Positions 54,942 through 64,000 of a stretch of 64,000 bases of DNA are shown piece after piece (positions within the stretch are counted from its first letter, which is position 1; every line of letters starts with the position of its first letter). The notes under the pieces are model-generated. The model was not told the origin of the DNA, ran no database searches, and saw nothing but the letters and a program-made list of their open reading frames with translations. This stretch comes from Piezodorus guildinii. Its lineage: Eukaryota; Arthropoda; Insecta; Hemiptera; Pentatomidae. The DNA is taken from assembly GCA_023052935.1 (NCBI GenBank), contig CM041298.1:61002217-61066216 (forward strand). Reading direction: 5' to 3'. The translations under genes and the position numbers were made by a program.

Positions 54942-55509
54942 ACTTTCACTTACTATATATAGTAAGGGGAAGTATTGCGATCTTGAAAATTTTCGAATTC
55001 CAGTTTTTAACGGAAATACACGTTTTAGTCCCGCAAAAAGGTGTGTGTGTGGTAACTCCCGGGCGGAAACGGTAAGTCCTATGAAACTGAAATTTCATAT
55101 TTAAGACAACTATACGCCCGAGACGTGACAAAACTTTTTTCATCAAAATGAGCTTACCAGAAGAGGCACTTTATACTATGCATTTTGCACCTTTTTTCGA
55201 TTTTCTCGAAAACGGTTCCGAAGATTTTGATTAAACTCGCTATATCGATGTAAAATTTAATGGGCTTTAATATCATGTAGGTTTTATTTGGATAAGATTG
55301 GTCCGACAGGGCTAAAGTTAATAGAAAGTGATGAGAAGAAGATAAAACTAACTGATTATTTTTTATAATAATATAATAGATTTTTTAATAAAACACATGT
55401 TTCTATAGAAATTCAATGTGATTAATTCCTTAATAGTTTTACGTATTTGTATCTCTAACTGTATTTGAAAATTCTTTCATTTATTTTAAAAATCGAGGTA
55501 AGTGAAAGT
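54942..55509 (+). mobile_element. TIR element copy C, with both ends
   Basis: 568 bp from actttcacttac (54942-54953) to gtaagtgaaagt (55498-55509), a perfect 12-bp inverted pair. It is shorter than copies A and B through internal deletions: the GT microsatellite is nearly absent and about 250 bp around 55318 is lost. It is non-autonomous, MITE-like. No clear TSD was seen. Confidence 0.8.
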
Positions 55510-56050
55510 CGTGTGTTGCCTGCACCAGATTTTCGATTATAATATAATAAAAAATAAATTAATGCACTTACATTCCGATCAATGACTACATATAGTTTCA
55601 ATTGATGAATATAATGCCTTGTAGATTCTGTTAACGATTCAAGTCCCGACTGTAACACATGAGGCAAAATGTGAAAACATATATGACAAAATTTATAATC
55701 AGAACAGTGGAAGACGAACTGAACTAAACTAAATTTTGTCTTCAACTCTCAGAATTAATACGACAAGAGAAGTTGAGAAGAACTGTCTCGTACTTTAGAG
55801 AATAATCCATTTATTAAGTTCCAGCTTGAATGTGTAACAGGGAATATTTTTAACTGGATAAGGAAACTTTGAGGCTAATTTCTCCTACTTCAATTAAATA
55901 TTATTTAATGTTATTATTATACCGTGATTAAAATGTAGAGTACTAGGTGTAAACCATGGATTCTCTGTTGAATATTTCATTTTGTGTTAATTTATATACG
56001 TTTTTGCTAAAAGTAACTATAATAATGAATGAAACGAAATGATGTGAAAC
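55510..56050. other. Non-coding spacer
   Basis: AT-rich, no recognised element. A minus-strand open frame at 55455-55745 overlaps the end of the TIR element and has no recognised domain. Confidence 0.5.
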
Positions 56051-56194
56051 AAATTTTTTATCATCCTGGGACTAAAGTCTCTTAAGAATAAAAAGAAAGT
56101 ACAGGTTTGATAACCTGAACAGCGTGGTCATTTAAAAAATAAAATCTACACTAAAATGATAAATTGAGGTAACATACTATGTACATATTTACAA
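56051..56194 (-). pseudogene. Family C LINE 3' UTR, part outside the J1 insertion
   Basis: tcatcctgggactaaagtctcttaagaataa corresponds to ttattctgggactatgtcccttaaaaataa at the 3' end of the family C copy at 25230. It continues beyond the J1 insertion at 60552. Confidence 0.75.
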
Positions 56195-56629
56195 TTTTTT
56201 TTTTTTTTTTTTATTCGTATTTATTACAATTTGTCATAATAGACAATAATAATAGTGCTACAGGATCTCATTCATACAATATAAATAAAAGGAAAGTCAA
56301 ATTACATAAAATAAAATCAAAATAAATAAACGTATACAATAACAAAATTTATAGACAAAATAAATACAAATAAATGAAGTTAACAAATAAATAAACAAAA
56401 CATTTCACATTCATACCTATGTACAATATTTACAATCAGCTCGAGAACCCCGGACGGGGCTTGTCCCCCCACTTGTGGAAGGACAAGCAGAGTCCAAAGG
56501 ATCCCAGCGCCTCCCTCTCAGCCGCATCACTGGTGAGAACCAGCGGAAGCTAAGTAAGGGCGCCACAGCCACAATCACACCGCACATGAGAGGAGAATCT
56601 GACCAGTGTCAGAACTCCAGAACAGATGT

Positions 56630-59313
56630 TTACAATATGTCTCGGGGCCACTGCCGTTTCAACCTTCTAGGAGGGTTATATGGATGAGTGGAGCTAGATA
56701 GGGATTGTGCTAGAGGATTAGGATGATGAATGAGGTTCTGGTGGAATTTGGAAAATTTAGATGGAATCAGGTCTGAAATAAATGGAACATTAAGGTCGTG
56801 GTGTAAGGTATAGTTGGAGACATAATAAGGAGCATTTACTATTGTTCGGAGGACTTTGGATTGAAAGGATTGAATGCGTTTGATGTTAGAACGTTTAGCT
56901 GTCCCCCACAGCTCAAGTCCGTAGGTCCAGATTGGCTTCAGTATTGTCTTGTAAAGTAATAATTTGTTGTCAACTGTAAGCATAGATTTTCTGTTTAGTA
57001 GTCTGTATAACTGTCCGAATCGTCTGTTGAGTTCTTTTCGTTTAAGTCTTGTATGTGGGTTCCACGTCAATCTTTTGTCTAGTAGTAAGCCAAGATACCG
57101 GACTGTGTCTGAGGAAGGAAGCGGTATGGAATTGAAATGAACCATTGGACAGGATTTGCGTCGAAGGGTGAAGGTGACGTGGGTGCATTTGCTTTCATTA
57201 ACCTTAATACGCCAAGCATTACACCAGTCCTCGATAAGACAAAGGTGTCTTTGCAGGATGAAGGATGCTATTTCAGGATCGGAATTGGATGATAGGATGG
57301 CGGTGTCATCTGCAAATGTTGCCAGAAAGGTGTCAGAATGATTAGGAATATCAGCAGTGTAAAGGATGTAGAGGATGGGTCCCAAGACGCTGCCTTGAGG
57401 AACACCGGCCTCAATGGGATAAAAGTTAGAAAATTCTACACCACAGCGAACTTGGAAGGAGCGGTTTAAGAGATAGGATCGTAGAATGAGGTATAGAGAC
57501 TGGGGTAAATGCGTTTTAAGCTTGAAGAGTAAACCGGTGTGCCATACCCGGTCAAAAGCTTGCGCTATGTCCAGAAACGCACCAGAACAATACTCTTTGC
57601 ATTCAAGGGCTGAGGAAATATGGTCTACAACTCGGAGTCCTTGTTGAACAGTGGAATGATGAGCACGGAAACCAAACTGATGGGAAGGAAGATTTTGTGA
57701 TTCTAATATAGGCAGGATTCGTTTTAGAAGGAGTTTTTCAAAGACTTTTGAGAGGATGGGGAGTAGACTAATAGGTCTGTAGGATGAAGTGTTGCTGGAA
57801 GGTTTACCTGGTTTTAGGAAGAGAATGATTGTGGAATGTTTCCACAAGAGAGGAAAATAGGTGGTGCGTAGGATGCAGTTGTAGATATAGGTAAGGAATA
57901 TGATAGCTTTCTGTGGAAGTTGACGGAGGATCTGGGGGGTAAGGAGATCATGTCCAGGAGATTTACGGAGGGTCAGTTTCTGGAGAAGATATTTAACCTC
58001 AGAGGGATTAATAGCTTTAGGAGGTAGGGAAAGAGGTATTGGTGACAAAAGGAAGTCTTGTACTGCTGCGGTATGATTGCTTTGGGATTCCGGGTGAGGA
58101 GTGAATACTTTGGAGAGGTGTGTGGCGAATTCCTCGGCTTTATCTTCATCAGACGCAGCCCAGGAGTCATCACCACGCCGGAGAGGATGGGAAACTTGAT
58201 GGGATTTTAAAATCTTCTTCGTGACATTCCACAGGGAATTATCACTAGCTGACAGAGAGGAGAGGTAGGAATTAAAGGACTGGGAACGGAAGGTCGCCAA
58301 CTCCTGCTTCAATTGTCTACAATAGAAGTTATAGGAGCGGCGATCTGTTGGGTGTCGGGTGCGCTGCCATAATGATCTGGCACGGCGTTTTGCATGGATT
58401 AGGTCTGTAAGGTGTTGAGGCAAATGGTTTTGGTGAGGAGTTATATTGGAGTGCTTAGGAGAGGAGGCAGTCCAGACAGCTTGCTGAATGGCGGTGGTGA
58501 AGGAGTAGACGGAATCGTCAAGGTCTTATGGGGTTTTGAGGGTCGCTCTGAGGTTAATATTACCGGTCAGGATTTGGCGAAATAGGTTCCAGTTGACAGG
58601 GCCTCGGATAAATGACGGTGGGATAGGTTTTGGAATTGGAGTGAGAGATATTTTTAGGATCAGTGGACTATGGTCTGAGGATAGTTCATCAAGTCGAGTA
58701 ACAGATAAGTTGAGGGAGCCTAATCCGCTGTGAATGAAGAAGTCAAGGATGTCAGGATTACGGTTGGGATCGGTTGGCCAGTAGGTAGGGGAATCAGGAG
58801 GTAGGAGATTGAAATGACGGGAGTTGAGTGCAGACAGCAAATTTCGTCCACGAGAATTCGTGGTTCTCGAACCCCACTGTTGATGCTTGGCATTTAAGTC
58901 TGCACCCAGAATGAAATGATTTCCTAAGGAATTTAGAAAGGATACAAATTCGGTGTTGGAAATGGAATGTTTGGGAGGGCAATATGCTGATGTAAGGGTT
59001 ACCGGAAAGGAAAAAGTTTTGATTACTATGGCTGTGGTTTGTCGAAATCATAGGTAGGAAGTGGGAGTAAGTGATGAGAGAGGGACTGGTGCACAATGAC
59101 AGCAGTACCGGCATGGGCTTTGCCGTCTGGGTGGTCCGTACGGTATGTTACGTATTGAGGTATTTTGAAGAACTGTTTAGTGGTTAGTCTAGTTTCAGTA
59201 ATAAGTGCTACGTCAACGTTTTTTTCTTGCAATAAAGCTGTAAGTTCGTCAGTATGATTTCTAACACCATTCGCATTCCATAGGAGAATGGATAAGGAGT
59301 TAGGTGAAGTCAT
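56630..59313 (-). pseudogene. J1 ORF2 (endonuclease + RT), one frameshift and one nonsense codon
   Basis: It starts MTSPNSLSILLWNANGV at 59313. The endonuclease motifs ITETRLT, YRTDHPDGKAHAGTAVIV, GADLNAKHQQWG and SSDHSPLIL are present. One missing base near 59040-59050 shifts the frame after the YDF residues. A TAA at 58526-58528 replaces a Ser codon seen in the other copy. From 58423 to 56630 a clean 597-codon frame holds the whole RT: SSYRPISLLPILSKVFEKLL, DIAQAFDRVWH, AGVPQGSVLGPILYIL, FADD (about 57310), and C-terminal PPRRLKRQWPRDIL. It is the best-preserved LINE ORF2 in the window. Confidence 0.94.
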
Positions 59314-60551
59314 TTAAGGATTTTTTAAGGAAGGGATTAAGTTTGATACAAGATTAGTAAGTAGTGATATTAGCGGCATAACGAGGGATTTGATTTCAGT
59401 GATGAAGGATGTCATCAAACTTGTAAGGTCTGAGACATTTGATGGAGGAGGAATATGAGAAATTTGATGCGGATGAGGTTTTTGAGGGTTGGGTAAATTT
59501 TGAGGAATAGCTGGTTGTGGAACGGGTTGAGGATTTTGAAGTGTGCGTTGTTCCGGCAGGGCCTCGGCCTCTTTGTTCTGGTTCCCACCTCCAAGTAGAT
59601 GGGCAAATGTTACATGGGAATCAATTGTTTTTGAAGGTTTTCTTCTGCTTCTGATCGGTTCAGCTGTTTCATCCAGATTATGAGGTTTTTGGTATCTGCT
59701 TTTGAGGTTCTTGTAGATTTGACATCCCTTGTAGCTTGCCGGGTGGTCCTTCAGGCACAGAGCACAAACAGCGGGCGTTGATCTTGGTCTTGTACATTCT
59801 TCTGACTTATGTTGTTCACCGCATTTCACACAGCGTGGTATGTGGTGACAATAACTTCTGGTATGACCATATGCCTGACAATTGTGGCACTGCACTATTT
59901 CTTTCTTAGTGTAAGGTTTTTCAACTCTTACACTAGTGTAGTATAATCTATTGAGGTCATATATTTTTTCAACTCCTGCTGATGGTTCCAAGTCCACAAA
60001 TAATAGAGGCAGTGGAATTTTATCTTTTAGGACGTTGGTGACTTGTCGCACTTTATAGCCTATCTCCGTAAGTTCTTCTTGGATAGCTGCTGCTGGTGTC
60101 GAAGGGTGTAGGTTTCTAATTACAACCCTTAAAGCTCTCTCCTGGCGTAACTGATATGTATGAAAATCAGCTTTGGTCTCAGTCAGATATTTTACTATTT
60201 TTCTGTAGGTTTCGGCGGTAGTCGGGGATATTTTAGTATCACTGGTTCTACTTATACAATAATAACTGTTCGGATCGGTTAATTTGTTTAAATGCGCACA
60301 CAGTAATTGAAAGTTTTTAATATTTTTAACAAATATTGGTGGAGGTGATGGTTCTTTTGGTGTAGGAGAAGATTCCATTGTTTCTTTTTCAATTTGAAGT
60401 ATCTGAAATGGGTTCGGTGTAAAAAACGGCGATTCTTCAGTTAATCCTTGTGATGATGTGCTAGGCTGTGGTTCAGATCCTAAAGAGGTAGCTGAAGCAG
60501 TCGCTGGTGGAATCATTTTTTTATTATTATCACGGCGAGGTCTCTGTTTTG
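59314..60551 (-). pseudogene. J1 ORF1 (Gag-like, CCHC), N-terminally truncated
   Basis: The frame is open across the whole retained part. PPPIFVKNIKNF, RALRVVIRNLHPSTPAAAI and three Cys-rich knuckles (CHNCQAYGHTRSYC, CVKCGEQHKSEEC, CALCLKDHPASYKGC) are followed by a Pro/Gln-rich segment and a hydrophobic C-terminal stretch ending LIPSLKNP. The stop TAA directly abuts the ORF2 ATG. The frame happens to continue upstream into flanking DNA up to 60633, giving about 27 non-native residues, so the natural start is absent. Confidence 0.9.
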
Positions 60552-60960
60552 ATTTACAAATTAAACTTTTAGAATAAAATAAATAAACAAAATTAGATAC
60601 TTCAAAAGTGGTAATTAAGAGTAAGACACCCAAACAAAATTGGTATTCCTGGAATCTGCAGTTTGTGGTAATTGTATTTTCGACTGGGAAAGGTATAGGT
60701 AGTTGAAAAGGAGCGATTCAAAGGATGAAGAAGTTCTTGCATGACGGATGTCAGAAGGATAGAGTTTTATAGAGAGGTAGCTTTGAACAGAAAGGACTTC
60801 AATGAAGGAATCAAACGCAGCAGTGCGGTGAGGTTTAGAATATATAGTTGGGGCGCTAAGTTCTGATTACCTGATAGAGGAAGGAAGCTATGAAATACTG
60901 GCATCTGTAGTACAGGGTTATGCGAGTGTCGCTGGTAATACGCTTGAGTATTATAATACT
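60552..60960 (-). pseudogene. Family C LINE remnant upstream of the J1 insertion
   Basis: The minus-strand reading near 60900-60860 (QYFIASFLYQVIRT) resembles the family C stretch QYFLGTYLYQVIKS. The following decayed sequence keeps the same spacing toward the 3' UTR found at 56051-56194. Stops are frequent. Joined across the J1 insertion it forms one old LINE. Confidence 0.6.
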
Positions 60961-62639
60961 TTAAAACAAATAACTAATTTGAGCCTTTGTTTTAACAAGT
61001 CGAATGGTATTAAACAATGTTCTACTGACGTCTCATAGATACAGAACCGAAATAAATGGCGTTAGTCTCATCAACAGCCTGTTAAAGTTTACTTATTAGT
61101 TATAAGCATTTTATTGTTTTATTTTGGGTGCCACCCTTCTTGACACTTGACCTTTTTTAAATACATGGCCTTCTATTTTTTTGAATTTTGTGAAACAGTA
61201 TTTTTTCAGTCCTTATAAAAAATTATTTTAGCAAATCAAATACAATTTAATGTTGCCGTTTCGAGAATCTAATACTTCCTGACATTTTTTATAGATATTA
61301 TTCCCGATTTATCTGACCAAATCCGATTATGTCATATGTAGCAAGTTGCCAAACTGTTCTAGTCACAGTGTGAAGGATCATATACGTTCGATCTTACTGA
61401 CGGCCTAGCGTGATTTAGGCCTAATCACCTCCTTGAACTGCTGTTGACCTAGCGACATTACGAATCTCTATATGTACTGAGTCATAGACCTTTCATGGGT
61501 TGTGGAGATACAGGTTTTTTTTTTTTTTTTTTTTTTTTTTATTTTGAATATGCAATTTTTTACAAGTACGTTTCTAAGGAAATCTTTTTCTAAAATAACC
61601 TAAAATTCAATAGCGCCTTGTAACTGCTAACAACACACATGAATCGATATATTTGTTTGTTTCTTCATCTGACGTCACTTTGTGCGGCTAAGGCTGATCA
61701 GACGATGCTACGGTGTGAGTCCTAAATTTTACATATCTAGGTTTAGTTAGAATAATTGAAATATTTAACGAGTACCTCACATCGAAAAGACTCAGAACCC
61801 CCTTTTTACGTTCCCTCCGAAGTATGTCATGACTAAGAATTTTTTACTCCTATTAAAAAATTCTAGGTCCACCTGCCAGGCATGAAACCGCGTCCTTAGG
61901 CATAGAAGGCTGTTATGCCAGATCGATAAGTTCTTTACATATTTCTTCTAAAATATTTTAATTATTTAGGGATCCTAACTAAAACCACCATCGTTTCACT
62001 ATCTCACTGAATATTTGCTATGCGCGCTAATTTTTTTTACGTATTTTTTAATTTCAAAAGATATAAAGATATAAAGGGCTGTGTTACCAATTAACTCACA
62101 CATTTTAAAATTCTTAAAAGGTCATTAATTGCTAATTGACGTTTTGATAACAAACTTCGAGCACCGTGCTTTTAGTCAGTTTCGATGGCAAAGTACACAG
62201 AATACAAACACAAACATAACTGTTTCATAATTATTATTCATCAGAAGTTCAATTAATATTAATTCAGCATTTACCTTTGCAACGGCCCAAAAAAAGTTTA
62301 TGAATGGTTGGGCGGGAATGTTCATCAATGGACCTTTTCTCATTAAGCATCGTGAAGAATTTAATAAAGGTTTGACGAAGACAATGGTAAATTCCAAGTT
62401 TGGTGCCAAGCCGAATAAAGTTTCCTCTGATAATTGTAATTTAATACCTATTACCCTGTCTTGTTAAAAAAACGTCAATAAGACAAAAATTATTATTTAA
62501 AAAGCCTTATATTTATGTAAACCTTAAAAATTTTAATTTCCCTAACGTTTTGGACAATCGTCAATTTACAAAAACATGATATGTAACATTTTTTATATTT
62601 CTTTTAACAATTGGTTAACATCATTATTAATTAATATTT
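60961..62639. other. Non-coding spacer
   Basis: Contains a poly(T) run at about 61515-61541. A 230-bp stretch at 62232-62464 is open on both strands. No recognised gene, RNA or repeat. Confidence 0.5.
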
Positions 62640-63510
62640 TTTATTATTTTTTTTTTCTCTTTAAATCTATATTCACGCCTGTCAGAATGTATCTGACAAT
62701 CAGCAAATGTGCTGTATAAATTGAGATCCAGGCATGGTAGGCATGAAGAAGGAAAATGCCCAGCAGCACCCCTTCCATGGCTTTATTTTATCCGAGGAGG
62801 TCCCTCATCCAGCCTCTCTTTAGCCTTCTTCTGACTGGCATTTCAGCTATTGACATGTCGTTAATCAGTATATTGTCGTGTCCGTTAAGTTTACTGTGAA
62901 AACGAGTATAGAGTGTTCGTATATGTTGGTCAACTGTTGGTTGTTGTAAGTCCGTATGTAGGGTTCTGTTGTTTACGTACCAAGGAGCTGTCGTTATCAG
63001 TCTTAAAATTTTGGATTGAAATGTTTGCAGTTTTTGTATGTGAGTCTTTTTTGCTGAACCAAAAATCTATGAAGCGTAAGTCCATATTGGCTTAAGAAGG
63101 TATGTGTATGTATTCAGTTTCTGTCTAATTTTTAATTTTGAAGATTTAGATAAAAGTGAGTATAGTACTTTCAGTCGGTGGTTAAGAGTCTGTCTTTTCA
63201 TCTTGACATGTCGGCCCCAAGTCATCCTTCGATCGAGTGTCAGTCCTAGGTAATGTACAGAGTTGGTCTGAGGAATTTGGTTGTTGTCGATAAAAATTGG
63301 TGGGCAAGTGTTTTGTCGTAGTGTGAACGTTACGTGTTTTGACTTGTCGTGATTTAAACGAATTTTCCATAGCTTGTACCAATTTTGTAGTATCATCAAG
63401 TGGTTTTGTAGAGTCAGTGAGGCGAGTATAGGATCGCCGTTTGAAGTTAAAATTGCAGTATCGTCCGCGTAAGTTGCAGTCAATGTGGTGGGGTGAGTTG
63501 GTATGTCCAA
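62640..63510 (-). pseudogene. J2 LINE copy, 5'-truncated
   Basis: The minus-strand frame 63067-63510 carries the YADD box (about 63455), SNGDPILASLTLQNHL, WKIRLNHDKSKHVTFTLRQN, YLGLTLDRRMTWGRHVKMKR and KPIWTYAS, then a stop where Jockey RTs continue. Further in-frame material (SKILRLITTAPWYVNN-like, PVRRRLKRGW-like) leads to the conserved 3' block at 62675-62830 and a T-rich tail at 62640-62655. It is the clearest J2 copy here. No endonuclease, and no clear TSD found. Confidence 0.9.
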
Positions 63511-64000
63511 AATGCGATGCTTACAGGTTATTAATTTTTAAAAGGGATATCAATATTTTAAACTGCTAATAACTTTGTAACTCATAAGCCTGATAATGAC
63601 TTGATTGGGTAGAAGAGGATGAGCGAATAAATAAATTATTTCCAGAGAAATGGCTTTTAATCAAATTGTATTTCATAATCCCAATCTCATTCAAATAACT
63701 GCGTGCATTTATCTCAATATTTTAAACAACGTTAATAAATAAAGCATTATATTTCCGAATGAGTTATTTCAAAAATAACTCCCCTTTAAAGTTACATTGA
63801 AATTACATCGGTCCTGTCAGAATACAATATGAATTATACTCCAACAACAAAAGCATCATTTACTTTGTTACCTGTTAATATTTAAACAAATCAATAATAA
63901 TAATAATAAGTTTAACGAATCCAGAGGTTCAATGCCGATACCACTTATCTTTGCCTACACAATTTAATCGCATTAATTAATATGAATTAATTTTATCCGA
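63511..64000. other. Non-coding spacer
   Basis: AT-rich DNA to the end of the window, no recognised feature. Confidence 0.5.

Larger units (their letters stand above)
56195..60551 (-). mobile_element. Nearly complete J1 LINE copy, 5'-truncated in ORF1
   Basis: About 4.36 kb on the minus strand, with poly(A) (T run 56195-56212), 3' UTR, ORF2 and most of ORF1. It lacks the ORF1 N-terminus and 5' UTR: similarity to the copy at 16939-21705 ends at KQRPRR near 60551. It is flanked by atttacaa at 56187-56194 and 60552-60559. It lies in a family C LINE. Only two lesions were seen in ORF2. Confidence 0.92.

Noticed and set aside
54134..55146. Similar minus-strand frames in TIR-element copies B and C (MMKKVLSRLG...)
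   Set aside because: They are shared because the repeats are homologous. The frames differ by indels, use microsatellite codons and show no known domain.
61861..61920. tRNA/SINE-like boxes on the minus strand (TGGCATAACAG and GGTTTCATGCC)
   Set aside because: The two boxes are only about 20 nt apart, too close for a tRNA or tRNA-derived SINE.
1..64000. CRISPR arrays, bacterial operons, ribosome-binding sites
   Set aside because: The window is eukaryotic repeat DNA. No regularly spaced short repeats with unique spacers were seen.

Overview
This is a 64-kb piece of an AT-rich animal genome made almost entirely of transposable elements and their remains. I see no complete host gene, rRNA or canonical tRNA. 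Jockey-like LINEs with CCHC-containing ORF1 proteins, a BEL/Pao element, Gypsy elements, Tc1 and mariner transposases and a Penelope-type hammerhead motif together suggest an arthropod, probably an insect. I cannot name the species.

Layout. 1-6.2 kb: AT-rich DNA, a solo Gypsy LTR in a (TA)n tract, an old LINE (family D), and a tRNA-headed SINE with a degenerate hammerhead-like tail. 6.2-11.6 kb: a young GC-rich Gypsy element (Gypsy-1) with identical 181-bp LTRs, a tRNA-Phe primer site, gag and pol separated by one in-frame UGA, and one pol frameshift. 11.6-22.2 kb: microsatellites, a family D remnant holding a tiny J1 LINE tail, a truncated J1 copy with a perfect 17-bp target-site duplication (TSD), a Helitron-like scrap, a poly(A) retroposon, and a full-length J1 LINE inserted in a TIR element. 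22.9-26.7 kb: three J2 LINE pieces head to tail, then a family C LINE. 26.7-30.7 kb: mostly featureless AT-rich DNA with one small unrecognised ORF. 30.7-36.3 kb: a Tc1-like transposon split by a second Gypsy element (Gypsy-2) with identical LTRs but crippled genes. 37.1-43.2 kb: an old J1-like LINE split by a BEL/Pao element that lost its RNase H region. 44.4-49.2 kb: family E and C LINE remnants and a mariner with perfect TIRs and a deleted catalytic core. 49.9-51.7 kb: a J2 fragment split by a 1.06-kb non-coding element with an almost ideal hammerhead core. 52.4-55.5 kb: a second mariner-like element, an RT scrap, and two abutting TIR-element copies. 56.0-61.0 kb: a nearly complete J1 copy nested in a family C LINE. 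62.6-63.5 kb: another J2 copy.

The nested insertions give relative ages: the J1-like LINE is older than the BEL element, Tc1 older than Gypsy-2, the TIR element and family C older than J1, family D older than a J1 tail, and J2 older than the hammerhead element. Most of these events are supported by TSDs read directly from the sequence. The items most worth a second look are the hammerhead element at 50259-51318, the UGA gag-pol junction of Gypsy-1, and two LTR elements whose internal damage does not fit the state of their LTRs.
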